From assembly GCA_020847175.1 (NCBI GenBank), contig JADLCM010000053.1, positions 1 through 64,000 of the forward strand: a stretch of 64,000 bases of DNA, given 5' to 3'. This document shows positions 17,638 through 26,373 of this stretch, piece after piece. Below the pieces are notes generated by a model. That model was not told the DNA's origin, ran no database searches, and saw only the letters and a list, made by a program, of their open reading frames with translations. Each line of letters starts with the position of its first letter. The stretch's first letter is position 1. A program made the position numbers and the translations under genes. The DNA is from Phycisphaerales bacterium (lineage in GTDB: Bacteria > Planctomycetota > Phycisphaerae > Phycisphaerales > UBA1924).

Positions 17638-18686
17638 GGTTCGCGCTCGCGAAGGCGCTTGATGAGGTCGGGCAGGCGCTTGATCGCAGCCATTTGCGCC
17701 GCCGCCTCCCGCACCGGCACCGCCGGCGCGCCCAGGTACGAAGCGCCCGCGGGCACGTCGCGGTGGACCCCGCTCCGGGCCCCCACGCTCGCCCCCGCGC
17801 CCACCCGTACCCCGTCCATGATCTGTACACCCCCGCCGAGTGTCACGTCATCTTCGAGCACCACGCTCCCCGCGAGGCCGCATTGCCCGCAGATGATGCA
17901 CCGCTTGCCCACGCGGCAGTTGTGCGCGATCTGCACCAGGTTGTCGATCTTCGTTCCGTCGCCGATCGTCGTCTCGCCCGTCTTTGCGCGGTCCACGCAC
18001 GAGTTCGCCCCGATCTCCACGTCATCCCCGATGCGAACCCCGCCGACCTGCGGCACCTTCACGATCCCCGCCGGCCCGCGCACAAAACCGAAACCGTCCG
18101 CCCCGATCACCACTCCGGGCGCCAGCACACAGCGCGCGCCCACGACGCAGCGGTCCAGCACCGTCACGCGCGGGCCCAGCCGCGTTCCCGCGCCGATCAC
18201 GCAGCGCGCGCCGACGCAGGCCCCCGCCTCCAGTACGGCGCCCTCGGCGATCTCGCTCTCCGCGCCCACGACACACCCCGGCCCGACGCACGCCAGGGCC
18301 GACACCCGGGCGCTCGGGTGCACCGCCGCGCTCGGGTGAACCCCCACGGGCGGGTGTTCTCGTTCGGGGGCCATGCGTTCCAGCAGGCGCGCAACGGCGA
18401 CATCCGCGTTGGGCACCACGAGCAGGGCCCGGCGCGTCGCATCGTGCCCCGGGACCTCGATCCCGCGCGACACCAGCGCCGCCGATGCGCCGCTCCGCGC
18501 CCAGCCCGCGGCGTACATCGCCGACCGGATGAACGTGAGCGCCCCCGCCGTCGCCTGTTCAATCGGTTCGAATGTGTGGACCGTCAGGTCCGCGGGGCCG
18601 ATCAGCTCCGCGTCGAGCAGCGCCGCCAACTGGCCGGTCGAGGCCCGCAGGCCCCCGGGCGATGTCTCGCCCCGCGTTTCGGTCAC
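17634..18686 (-). CDS. lpxD: UDP-3-O-acylglucosamine N-acyltransferase
   Basis: LpxD adds the second acyl chain to UDP-3-O-acyl-glucosamine in lipid A synthesis. In the 350 residues, an N-terminal uridine-binding domain (about 20-105) leads into a long left-handed beta helix of hexapeptide repeats (from about 118, for example [15 protein letters not shown]). The conserved catalytic His lies in [10 protein letters not shown]. It starts at GTG 18686 with GGGGA upstream, three bases after the skp stop, and ends overlapping the lpxC start. The physical coupling skp-lpxD-lpxC matches the envelope-biogenesis clusters seen in many Gram-negative bacteria. Confidence 0.95.
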   Translation of the reverse strand: MTETRGETSPGGLRASTGQLAALLDAELIGPADLTVHTFEPIEQATAGALTFIRSAMYAAGWARSGASAALVSRGIEVPGHDATRRALLVVPNADVAVARLLERMAPEREHPPVGVHPSAAVHPSARVSALACVGPGCVVGAESEIAEGAVLEAGACVGARCVIGAGTRLGPRVTVLDRCVVGARCVLAPGVVIGADGFGFVRGPAGIVKVPQVGGVRIGDDVEIGANSCVDRAKTGETTIGDGTKIDNLVQIAHNCRVGKRCIICGQCGLAGSVVLEDDVTLGGGVQIMDGVRVGAGASVGARSGVHRDVPAGASYLGAPAVPVREAAAQMAAIKRLPDLIKRLREREP

Positions 18687-18689
18687 AGT

Positions 18690-19307
18690 TCAGTTCCCCG
18701 CTGCGAAGTCGTTGTTCATCTTCGACAGCACCAGGGCCGTGATGTCCACGCTGTTCGTCCCCGAGGCGAAGAGCATGCGCTTGTTGAGGATCGCCCCCTC
18801 GATGTCGCGGCTCGGTGCGTTCACCGGCACGGGCAGTTTCCGGTCGTCCAGCATCACGATGTCATACCCCTGCTGCTGCGCGATCGTGTCAATGGCCGCC
18901 AGTGCCCGCTCGTAGGTATTGCGGAAGATCTCGCCGCGCTCCAGGTCGGCCAGACGTTCGCGGGTTTCGGCCTTGGCCTTGCGCAGCGCCTCCTTCTCAT
19001 AAATCTCCACCAGCACGGCCCGCTTCTCGCTCTCTGAGAGGTTCGCGGTCTTCACGTCGTCCTTCAGCCGGTCGATCTCCTGCGTCAGCCCGTTGATCTC
19101 CGCCTGATAGGCGTCGATCTGCTGCTGGAACTTCCCCTGGCGCGCCTTCATCTCGTCCAGAGACCCAAACAGCCGTTCAATGTCCACGAGCGCCACGGAG
19201 GTGGGCGTCGCGAGGCGCTGGCTCATGCCCCACCCCGCCGCCCCAGCCACCCCCAGCGTCAGCCCACCCGCGACCAGCCACTTCGCCGCCTTCGAACTCA
19301 GCGCCAT
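18690..19307 (-). CDS. OmpH/Skp-family periplasmic chaperone
   Basis: Skp-like proteins bind unfolded outer-membrane proteins in the periplasm. Two adjacent ATGs (19310, 19307) follow AAGGAG, and the second has the better spacing. In about 205 residues, a hydrophobic signal/anchor segment (about 10-28) precedes the family start VALVDIERLFGSLDEMK. A long charged coiled coil (about 60-130) follows, then the C-terminal beta portion with YDIVMLDD and VDITALVLSKMN. It stands first in the operon with lpxD and lpxC, a typical location. The coiled coil is consistent with the tentacles of Skp. Sequence identity is weak in this family, so the call rests on architecture and context. Confidence 0.85.
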   Translation of the reverse strand: MALSSKAAKWLVAGGLTLGVAGAAGWGMSQRLATPTSVALVDIERLFGSLDEMKARQGKFQQQIDAYQAEINGLTQEIDRLKDDVKTANLSESEKRAVLVEIYEKEALRKAKAETRERLADLERGEIFRNTYERALAAIDTIAQQQGYDIVMLDDRKLPVPVNAPSRDIEGAILNKRMLFASGTNSVDITALVLSKMNNDFAAGN

Positions 19308-19366
19308 CATCGACTCCTTCGGGGCTCATCCCCAGGTGGGCCGGGTCGGCCCGGTCGCCCCGCACG

Positions 19367-19372
19367 ATTGTA
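19367..19372 (-). promoter_or_regulatory. Candidate -10 for the skp-lpxD-lpxC operon
   Basis: On the minus strand TACAAT lies about 60 bases before the skp start codon, and the predicted leader carries AAGGAG. No good -35 is visible 16-18 bases upstream. It is the only AT-rich hexamer in the region. Confidence 0.4.
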
Positions 19373-19422
19373 CCCCCCGCCCGGGCGTGCCCCTGACGCC
19401 CCGATGCGGTACCCTCCGGAGC

Positions 19423-20046
19423 ATGACCCGCCACCTCACCAGGCTTGTCTCGTCCTCGGCCCTTGCAGGGTCCGCGCTGTTCCTCGGGTGCGCGGCCCCA
19501 GCCGGAACGGGCGCGGCCTTCGAGGTCACCGCGGACCGTTACCCGGCGGCTCTCGAAACCGCACGACAAGTCATTCTTGACCAAGGGCTTGCGCTTGAGC
19601 GAATCGACGCATCCGCAGGGGTCGTCACAAGCGCTCCATCCCAGAGCGCCGGTCTCTTCACCCCCTGGGACCGCACCGCCTCATCCTTCGCCGACGAAGT
19701 CGAGGATGCCTCAAGACCTCATTTCCGGTCCGTCCGAATCTCCTTTGTCCCCGTCGAACGTGCTTCGGAGCCTCCCATCGGCACGCCCGGCACAAGTTTC
19801 ACGCCCGCCCCCGACGTGAGGGCCGACCCCGGCCCCCTCAAAGTGGTGGTGCAGGCATTCCTCTACGCGCGCCACAAGCCCGACTTCCGCTTGGAAACCG
19901 AGTCGATCCGTCGAAGTCGCGCATTCACCGACCCCGCGTTGGTTGAGCGTGTGATGCAACCCACATATCTGGAACCGGTCCGCGAGGACCCCGAGTTCGC
20001 ACGCCGCCTGAGCGCGGACTTGCAGCGCCGCCTGACCCTGAAATAG
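19423..20046 (+). CDS. Putative lipoprotein of unknown function
   Basis: The start is ATG 19423, with GGAG just upstream, giving 207 residues. The frame is open earlier, but only this start yields a signal peptide with a lipobox-like end (LFLGC, Cys23). The mature protein has a mixed alpha/beta part (about 32-65) and a Pro/Ser-rich middle. Its C-terminal stretch ends in paired acidic and Arg-rich helices ([22 protein letters not shown]). I recognise no family. It is divergent from skp and five bases upstream of the GTPase gene, so the latter is likely in the same transcript. Membrane-anchored periplasmic location is inferred. Confidence 0.75.
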   Translation: MTRHLTRLVSSSALAGSALFLGCAAPAGTGAAFEVTADRYPAALETARQVILDQGLALERIDASAGVVTSAPSQSAGLFTPWDRTASSFADEVEDASRPHFRSVRISFVPVERASEPPIGTPGTSFTPAPDVRADPGPLKVVVQAFLYARHKPDFRLETESIRRSRAFTDPALVERVMQPTYLEPVREDPEFARRLSADLQRRLTLK

Positions 20047-20051
20047 CACCC

Positions 20052-21017
20052 ATGTCCGCCTGCGGCTCGTTCTTGGTGCGTACGTCGCTCCTGTCGCCGG
20101 GCGCAATTTCGTTGCTTGACATCTGGGGAGACGCCGCCTCTGTCTTCTCCATCCTCAACATGGCGCCGGTTGAAGTCGGCAGCGTCGCGCTGCGCAGGCT
20201 GGTCGGGACGGACACCGGCATTGTCGTCCTTTGGAATGAATACTGGCTTTCCGTGATGCCGCACGGGAGCCCGGCCATCGTCGAACAGATTCGCTCGGCC
20301 TTGTTTACCCTTGGATTCTCTGAGTTCGCTGAGCCGGAGGCGGCTCGCGCCTACCCCGAAGCGCGCAGCAGCGTGGAGGCGCTCACGCTCCACGCGCTGA
20401 CCCGGGCGCTTAGCCCGCGCGCGCTTGAAGTGCTTCTGCCTCAGCATGATGCGCACATGCTCGGCAAGCCGCCAGCCCCGGGTCACGTCAACCGGGCCGT
20501 GCGCCGCCTCATTGACCCGCCTTTGGTGGTCGCCCTCGGGCCCCCGAACATCGGCAAGAGCACGCTCTGCAATGCCTTGGCCGGGGCGTCAGTCGCCATC
20601 GTCGCCGATGAACCCGGCACCACGCGCGACCCGGTCGGGGTGCTCATCAACCTCGATGGGGTAGTGGTCCGCTGGGTTGATGCGCCCGGGATTTGTGCGG
20701 GTGCACGAGGTCCGGACCTGGAGGCCCAGAATCTGGCGCTCGCCCTCGCCCAAACTGCCGATCTCTTGATCCGCGTGTGTGATCCGCTTCAACCGCCTCT
20801 CGCGGCGGTCCCCGACGTGCCGGCGCTGGATGTCTGCCTTCGCGCGGACCTCGGACCGGAGCGTTGGAACGCCGAGGCGGACGTGTCGGTCGCACGGGGC
20901 GTCGGTCTCTCCCAGTTGGCGGAGGTGATCCGGCGCCGGCTGGTGCCCGACGGGGCGCTCGACCCGTGCTGGGCTGTTCGGTTCTGGGGTGACGCTGACC
21001 TCTCCGGGGTCTCCTAG
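20052..21017 (+). CDS. Short MnmE-like GTPase
   Basis: MnmE modifies the wobble uridine of certain tRNAs, and this 321-residue protein looks like a reduced relative. Its first ~90 residues resemble the MnmE N-terminal domain. The G domain has G1 GPPNIGKST (163-171), G2 GTTRD (189-193), G3 DAPG (210-213) and a weak G4, CLRAD (262-266), in place of N/TKxD. MnmE is normally about 450 residues and ends in a C-x-G-K motif needed for tRNA modification, which is missing here. The helical domain around the G domain is also much reduced. It is therefore a paralogue, or a diverged MnmE with another role. It starts five bases after the lipoprotein gene. Confidence 0.7.
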   Translation: MSACGSFLVRTSLLSPGAISLLDIWGDAASVFSILNMAPVEVGSVALRRLVGTDTGIVVLWNEYWLSVMPHGSPAIVEQIRSALFTLGFSEFAEPEAARAYPEARSSVEALTLHALTRALSPRALEVLLPQHDAHMLGKPPAPGHVNRAVRRLIDPPLVVALGPPNIGKSTLCNALAGASVAIVADEPGTTRDPVGVLINLDGVVVRWVDAPGICAGARGPDLEAQNLALALAQTADLLIRVCDPLQPPLAAVPDVPALDVCLRADLGPERWNAEADVSVARGVGLSQLAEVIRRRLVPDGALDPCWAVRFWGDADLSGVS

Positions 21018-21043
21018 ACTTCCTCCCCGGCAGCGGAGTCCCC

Positions 21044-22015
21044 ATGGACGACAGGCAACGTCAGATCAAGGAAGGCGCGGGTCTTGAAGAGTCGCGCCTC
21101 AACGTCGAGTTCATCGAATGGCTGCGTACCTGGGGGCCGCGATTCCTGACCATCGCCCTGATCGCGCTCGTGGCCTATGTGGGGTGGATTCAGTACCACA
21201 GGTATCACAAGGGCAACACCAATAAATCGTTCGCGGATTACGAAGCCCTCGTCACCGACCCGCAGGTGACGCCGGAAGCGCTGCTCGAGTTTGCCCAGGG
21301 GCATTCCAACACGCCGGGGCTGGTCGCGTCTGCGCGTCTCATGGCCGCCGATCTCTTCATGAACGCCGTGCGCACCGGGGTTGAGCCCGGGAGTTCACCC
21401 ACGCCGGACGGCTCGTATCTTGAAACAGACCTGCTTACGCCGGCGCGGCGCGATGAACTGCTGGGGAAGGCGACCGCGGCCTTTGAGCAGACCCTGAGCC
21501 AGACCAGCGGCAAGCCGGGCATGGAACTCCAGGCGATCAACGCTCTCTTCGGGCTGGCGGCCATCGCCGAGACGCGCGCAGACTGGAAGACTGCCGAGTC
21601 ACGCCTGAATGAAGCCAAGGCCGCGTGCGAGGCGACGCGCTTCGATGCGCTCGCGGTCGTCGCGGCGGGGCGCATCGCCCGCCTGCCGGAACTCCAGAAC
21701 CCGCCCCGGCTGTACGCGCAGAGCGAACTTCCCAAGCCGCCCGCGCCGCCCGAGCCCGTTCCGGTTCCCGAAGGCCCGGCTCCCGCTCCGGGAGATGCAC
21801 CCGGCGCCGACGGCACCCCCCCTGCGGAAACTCCGCCAAGCGATCCCGGTACCAACCCGCCCGGCGCCGGGGAGCCCGGCTCGAGCAACCCCGCGCCTGC
21901 CGGGCCCGCGCCATCCGAGCCCTCCCCGAAAGAGCCGGCACCCTCTGAGCCCCCTGCAACGGGACAAGGCGAGCCCCCTGCGGGCGCGCCGACCTCGCCC
22001 CCTCCCGGGCGATAG
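21044..22015 (+). CDS. YfgM/TPR-like membrane protein with Pro-rich tail
   Basis: In the 323 residues, a short cytoplasmic N-terminus precedes one membrane span (about 33-50, FLTIALIALVAYVGW), followed by a helical repeat region (about 60-220) like the tetratricopeptide part of YfgM/BamD-type proteins. The last ~95 residues are almost only Pro, Ala, Gly, Glu and Ser. The topology suggests a periplasmic scaffold or translocon-associated chaperone, an inference from the YfgM resemblance. The Pro-rich tail may cross the periplasm or be disordered. Two bases separate its stop from the rluD-type gene, so the two are co-transcribed. The exact family is uncertain. Confidence 0.7.
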   Translation: MDDRQRQIKEGAGLEESRLNVEFIEWLRTWGPRFLTIALIALVAYVGWIQYHRYHKGNTNKSFADYEALVTDPQVTPEALLEFAQGHSNTPGLVASARLMAADLFMNAVRTGVEPGSSPTPDGSYLETDLLTPARRDELLGKATAAFEQTLSQTSGKPGMELQAINALFGLAAIAETRADWKTAESRLNEAKAACEATRFDALAVVAAGRIARLPELQNPPRLYAQSELPKPPAPPEPVPVPEGPAPAPGDAPGADGTPPAETPPSDPGTNPPGAGEPGSSNPAPAGPAPSEPSPKEPAPSEPPATGQGEPPAGAPTSPPPGR

Positions 22016-22017
22016 CC

Positions 22018-23196
22018 GTGCCTGACGATCGCGACGACGAACTCCTTTTGCCCGGGGGCAAGATCGACCCCGAGGCCCTTCGGCGTGCCTGGGACGAAGC
22101 CAGCGACGACGAACGCCCGGGGCGCGTGCGCCTTGAACTGCGCAAAGACGTCGAGACGCGCCTCGACAAGTATCTCGTCAGCCGCATCACGTTTCTCAGC
22201 CGCACCCGCCTGCAACGGCTCATCGAGACCGGGGCGGCATGGGTGAACGGGCGCCAGGCCCGCGCTTCAAGCAAACTGCGCCGGGGCGATGTCATCGAGG
22301 TGGACCTGCCCGCCCCCCCGTCGCGCGAGATCCGCGCGGAGCAGATCCCGCTTGAGGTGCTCTACGAGGATCGGCATCTGGTGGTGCTCAACAAACAGCG
22401 CGACATCATCGTGCACCCGGCGCGGGGTGAACAGTCGGGGACGCTCATCAACGCGCTGGCCTGGCACTTCGCCTCGGTGTCGGAGGGCGCGCTCAGCCGC
22501 GTGGGCGAAGACTTGGCCCGGCCCGGCGTGGTTCACCGGCTGGACCGCAACACCACCGGCTGCATCGTCTTCGCCAAGGACGACGAGGCGCACTGGAAGC
22601 TCGGGGCGCAGTTTGAGCGGCGCGAGGTGGACAAGCGCTACCTGGCGCTGGTGCACGGCGCCGTGGAGCCCGAGGTGCAGGTGCTCGACATGCCGCTGGG
22701 CCCGCACCCGTCGCGCGAGAAGGGGTACCGCGAGAAGTACGTCGTGCGCTACGACGAACTCGGCAAGCCCAGCGTGACCATCTGCCGCGTGCGCGAGCGG
22801 TTCGCGCGTCCGGCGCGTCCGGGCGGGGCACGCGACAGGCCGGAGCGGCACACGCTGGTCGAACTGGAACTCAAGACCGGGCGGACGCACCAGATCCGCG
22901 TCCACCTCTCCCACATGCTCTGGCCCATCGCGGGCGATGAGATGTACGGCGGAGGCGGCATCTGCGATCGCGAGGGGCAGGAACGCGCTCCGCGCGTCAT
23001 GCTCCACGCGGCCATGCTCGCTTTCCGGCACCCGATCACCGGCGAGGCGCTGTCGTTCGCGGCCCCGCTGCCCGGCGACATCCGGGGCGCCCTGGACGTG
23101 CTCCGGCGCGAGGGCGAGCACGAGCCGCTCTGCCCGCCCGGCGCAACGCTGAATGAGCGACACGGCCTGCTGCCCCCGACGTCCGGCCATGCGTGA
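22018..23196 (+). CDS. RluD-family 23S rRNA pseudouridine synthase
   Basis: The enzyme isomerises specific uridines in 23S rRNA to pseudouridine. The 392 residues begin at GTG 22018, two bases after the preceding stop. An S4 RNA-binding domain (about 46-97) leads into the catalytic domain with HRLDRNTTG (173-181, catalytic Asp176). VVLNKQRDIIVHP and LKTGRTHQIRVHL complete the RluA/RluD signature. The N-terminal 40 residues are an acidic extension and the C-terminal 30 are extra. RluD versus RluC cannot be decided with certainty, but the S4 domain and motif order favour RluD. Confidence 0.92.
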   Translation: MPDDRDDELLLPGGKIDPEALRRAWDEASDDERPGRVRLELRKDVETRLDKYLVSRITFLSRTRLQRLIETGAAWVNGRQARASSKLRRGDVIEVDLPAPPSREIRAEQIPLEVLYEDRHLVVLNKQRDIIVHPARGEQSGTLINALAWHFASVSEGALSRVGEDLARPGVVHRLDRNTTGCIVFAKDDEAHWKLGAQFERREVDKRYLALVHGAVEPEVQVLDMPLGPHPSREKGYREKYVVRYDELGKPSVTICRVRERFARPARPGGARDRPERHTLVELELKTGRTHQIRVHLSHMLWPIAGDEMYGGGGICDREGQERAPRVMLHAAMLAFRHPITGEALSFAAPLPGDIRGALDVLRREGEHEPLCPPGATLNERHGLLPPTSGHA

Positions 23197-23291
23197 TGGG
23201 GGGAAGGCGGATTCGGTTCCGGGCGGCTCCGGACAGCGACTTCGGCCCTCCGCACATGGGTGTCTCCGGGCAGCCGCGAGATAACTGCCGC

Positions 23292-23297
23292 TATCCT
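23292..23297 (+). promoter_or_regulatory. Candidate -10 for a leaderless cca transcript
   Basis: TATCCT ends six bases before the ATG at 23304, which has no Shine-Dalgarno sequence. It fits the leaderless pattern seen before galE, lysS and tnaA. Confidence 0.35.
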
Positions 23298-23303
23298 CCG
23301 TGC

Positions 23304-24572
23304 ATGAGCGGGGCAGATGCGCCAGCCAGGGCCCGGGAGGCCGCCACATCGGTGGTGCGAGCGCTGCGCGCCGCCGGGCACCAGGCTTTTTTTGCAGGGG
23401 GGTGCGTGCGCGACGAACTGCTCGGATTGCACCCCAAGGATTTCGATGTCGCGACCAGCGCCACGCCCGACCGGGTCCGCGCGCTTTTTCCGGGGGTGCA
23501 GGAGGTTGGGGCGGCCTTCGGCGTCATGATCGTCCGCGCCCAATCGGTGAGCATCGAGGTCGCGACCTTTCGCGCCGACGGCGTGTATTCGGACCGGCGC
23601 CGCCCGGACGAGGTGCAGTTCGCAGATTCCCGCGCCGATGCGTCGCGCCGCGACTTCACCATCAACGCGCTCTTCCTCGACCCGCTTGAACCCGACCCGG
23701 CGCGCCGCATTGTCGATCACGTCGGGGGCCTCACTGACCTTCGCGCGGGCGTGGTGCGCGCCGTCGGCGACCCGGAGGCCCGTTTGGCCGAAGACCACCT
23801 GCGCGCGCTCCGGGCCGTCCGCTTCAGCGCCCGCCTCGGCTTCACCATAGAAGAATCGACCTCTGACGCGATCCGGGCGCACGCCCGCGACCTCGCGGGC
23901 GTCAGCCGCGAGCGCATCGGCGAGGAACTCCGGCGGATGTTCGCGCACCCGGCCCGGGCGGTCGCGGCGTGGACGCTCCAGTACCTGGGTCTCGACGCAC
24001 CCGTCCTCGAAACAACCCCTTCGCTCCGCGCGCCCCATCGCCTCGCCCGGCTCCGCGATGATGCGCCCTTCGGCGTCGCGCTCGCCGCGTGGGCGATCGA
24101 CCGGGCGGTCGATCCGCCGGGCGGGGGGGAAATCGGGGCCCTCTGCACCGGATACCGCCGGGCCCTTTGCCTCTCCAACGAGGACCGCGACACGATGCGC
24201 GACGTGCTGGAGGGGTTCTCTGCGGTGATCCGCCAGTTCTGGTGGTGGGGGCCTGCGAAGCAGAAGCGTCTTGCCGCCCGCTGCGGGTTCTCGGACGTGC
24301 TGCGAATCCTGGGGGCCCAGTCAGCGGAGGAGTTTGTCCGCATTGTCCACCGCGTCGAGGAACTCCGCCGGACCCCATCGGGCATTGATCCGACCCCGTA
24401 CATCACCGGAGATGACCTGGTCGGCATGGGATTTCGTCCGGGGCCCGCGTTCAAAGGGTTGCTGGACGACCTCTACGACGCTCAACTTGAAGACCGCGTG
24501 CCGGACAAGGCTTCGGCAGAAGCCCTGGCGCGGGAACTCGCGGCGGATCGAGGCGTCTCACGCGAGGATTGA
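23304..24572 (+). CDS. cca: CCA tRNA nucleotidyltransferase / poly(A) polymerase family
   Basis: This class II nucleotidyltransferase adds CCA to tRNA ends or A-tails to RNA. With ATG 23304 it has 422 residues. The open frame extends upstream, but no other start fits. Motifs are AGGCVRDELLG (31-41) and KDFDVATSA (45-53, catalytic Asp46 and Asp48), then RRDFTINAL and the RNA-binding helix LAEDHLRALRAVRFSARLGF. The Asp/Arg pattern suits either activity. CCA addition is more likely if no other candidate exists in the genome. No HD domain is seen. TATCCT six bases before the ATG suggests a leaderless transcript. A G/C-rich hairpin follows the stop. Confidence 0.88.
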   Translation: MSGADAPARAREAATSVVRALRAAGHQAFFAGGCVRDELLGLHPKDFDVATSATPDRVRALFPGVQEVGAAFGVMIVRAQSVSIEVATFRADGVYSDRRRPDEVQFADSRADASRRDFTINALFLDPLEPDPARRIVDHVGGLTDLRAGVVRAVGDPEARLAEDHLRALRAVRFSARLGFTIEESTSDAIRAHARDLAGVSRERIGEELRRMFAHPARAVAAWTLQYLGLDAPVLETTPSLRAPHRLARLRDDAPFGVALAAWAIDRAVDPPGGGEIGALCTGYRRALCLSNEDRDTMRDVLEGFSAVIRQFWWWGPAKQKRLAARCGFSDVLRILGAQSAEEFVRIVHRVEELRRTPSGIDPTPYITGDDLVGMGFRPGPAFKGLLDDLYDAQLEDRVPDKASAEALARELAADRGVSRED

Positions 24573-24591
24573 CCCCGGCGTTCGCCCGGGG
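24573..24591 (+). terminator. Hairpin directly after the cca stop codon
   Basis: CCCCGG (24573-24578) and CCGGGG (24586-24591) pair around a seven-base loop, immediately after the TGA. There is no U-run downstream, so this is either a weak terminator or a 3'-end stabilising hairpin. The rest of the gap to 24863 shows no gene. Its only marker is TAGACT at 24798-24803, a possible -10 for the next gene. Confidence 0.4.
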
Positions 24592-24863
24592 TGCTGCTGC
24601 TGGGGGTCGGATCGCGTGACAAGGCAGACGAGGCGTTCGCGCGGCGAGTCGAACCGGCGACGGGTCGGCGCGGATGTGAAGGGGGTCAACGATTCGGAAG
24701 TTTCGTGGGCCGGGGCCCATCTTGAGACGTAGAGAAGGCAGGCACGCCGGACCGGGAACAGCCGTGATCGGGTGTCAGCGCCGGGGTGAGAAGCCGGTAG
24801 ACTTGAGAGGCTCGACGACGAGTCGGAATTTTGACCGCGGCCCACGCCGCAGGCAGGACAAGG

Positions 24864-26261
24864 ATGAAGATGATGCGAAGCGCACGCGGGCTGGTGGTCT
24901 CGGCGGGGATCGCGCTGGGAGTCGTGGTCGGCGCGGCGCCTTCAGCGTCGGCCTCGTTCGCCTGGACGATGGCCAAGGACGTGCTGGTCTTCAAGGACGG
25001 CAAGCAGGTGGAGGGGACGATCCTCGAAGAGACCGCGACCAGCGTCCGCATGAAGGTCGAGATGTACGGAATCGTCAGCGAGATGTCCTACGACAAGCGC
25101 GACATCCTAGCGATCCGGCGCGGCGAGGTGACCGACCCGGCCCCCGCCGAGCCGACCGAGCCTCAGCCCAAGGAGCCCGCGGCGGACGCTCCCGCCCCGG
25201 TTGAGGGGGGCACGCGGGTGTACATCGCGAACCTCTCCGGGCAGTTCGGGCGCGATATCTCCGAGACGCCGATCCGCAACGCGGTTGAGGATGCCTACCG
25301 CAACGGGGCGCAGGTCATCGTGTTCGTGCTCGATTCGGAGTGGAAGCTCAACCCGACGGAAGAGGCCCCGGACGACGTCGCGAAGTTCGACCAGCTCTTC
25401 CGTGCCGACACGATCTTTCCGATCCTGCGCGAAGAGATCCCGCGCATGTTCGACGAGGATCCCAAGGTGGTCTTCTGGGTGAAGAAGGCGATGGGTGGGG
25501 CGTGCTTCCTGCCCCTGGTCTCTCCGAACATTTACTTCCACCAGGACGCCAAGATGGGCGGCGTGGGCAACCTGACCACGATGTTCGGTTCAACAGGCGA
25601 CGAAGTGGTGCGCCAGAAGCAGATCTCGCTGCGCCTGGCGACCGCGAAGGGCGCCGCGATCGAGGGCGGCTACGACACCAAGGTCATCGAAGCCATGACG
25701 ATGATCGAGAAGGTTTTTTCATACCGCCTCGAGGGCGGGAAGCCCGTGATCGAAGAGCGCCTGCCCGACCCCAGCCTCGGCGAGATCCTGCTCACCGACG
25801 ACGGGCTCGACGCCAACAAGGACACCATCGAGCAGCTGGCCCGCAGCCAGGGCAATGATGTGCTGACGCTTGACGCCACGCTGGCGCAGAAGCTTCAGAT
25901 CTCCGACGGCACCGTGAACACCACGGAGGAACTGTTGTATGCGCTCGGGCTCTCGCGCACCGGCGTGCGCGTGGACCAGAACGCCGACAAGATCATGCAG
26001 CAGTGGTCCGACGGCGTCACCAACGCCGAGCGCCGCCTGCGCAAGCTCTGGCAGGACTTCCAGGGCATCCAGGTGCAGGGCGAATACTCCGAGCGCACGC
26101 GGGCCCGCGGGCAGCAGCGCCGCACGCTGGAGGAGATGCAGGGCATCCTGCGGCGCTACGAGGAGGCCCTGGTGCCTCAGCGCCTCGGCATCCCCGATTA
26201 CAACTCGATCTCGATCATGATCGAGCAGATCAAGCTCCAGCAGCTGGCCGACAAGAAGTGA
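24864..26261 (+). CDS. Secreted SppA/ClpP-fold protein, paralogue 1 (diverged active site)
   Basis: With ATG 24864 the protein has 465 residues. Residues 1-30 are a signal peptide ending ASA. A small beta domain with VFKDGKQVEGTILEE (42-56) follows, then a Pro/Glu linker (90-115) and a region like the SppA/NfeD/ClpP fold (about 116-330). The strand VIVFVLDSEWKLN (151-163) and AMGGACFLPLVSPNIYF (209-225) sit where the oxyanion and nucleophile segments of SppA-like peptidases lie, but the usual Ser-Gly-Gly motif is absent. The gene downstream is a clear paralogue, sharing the KDG-x2-VEGT segment. It may be an inactive partner. The C-terminal ~110 residues are a charged coiled coil. Confidence 0.72.
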   Translation: MKMMRSARGLVVSAGIALGVVVGAAPSASASFAWTMAKDVLVFKDGKQVEGTILEETATSVRMKVEMYGIVSEMSYDKRDILAIRRGEVTDPAPAEPTEPQPKEPAADAPAPVEGGTRVYIANLSGQFGRDISETPIRNAVEDAYRNGAQVIVFVLDSEWKLNPTEEAPDDVAKFDQLFRADTIFPILREEIPRMFDEDPKVVFWVKKAMGGACFLPLVSPNIYFHQDAKMGGVGNLTTMFGSTGDEVVRQKQISLRLATAKGAAIEGGYDTKVIEAMTMIEKVFSYRLEGGKPVIEERLPDPSLGEILLTDDGLDANKDTIEQLARSQGNDVLTLDATLAQKLQISDGTVNTTEELLYALGLSRTGVRVDQNADKIMQQWSDGVTNAERRLRKLWQDFQGIQVQGEYSERTRARGQQRRTLEEMQGILRRYEEALVPQRLGIPDYNSISIMIEQIKLQQLADKK

Positions 26262-26373
26262 GTATTCCGGGGCCGCGGGCCCCGGCGGATCCGGGATATG
26301 GCAAAGTAGCGTCGCGAACCCCGGGGTTTCGCGTGCATGGGCGGGCGACGGGCCCGCAAGGGAGCCGTGGGAC

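Noticed and set aside
24573..24863. Possible tRNA or small RNA gene in the gap after cca
   Set aside because: No T-loop (GTTCGA-type with matching arms) or acceptor-stem pairing could be found; only a short GC hairpin after the stop.
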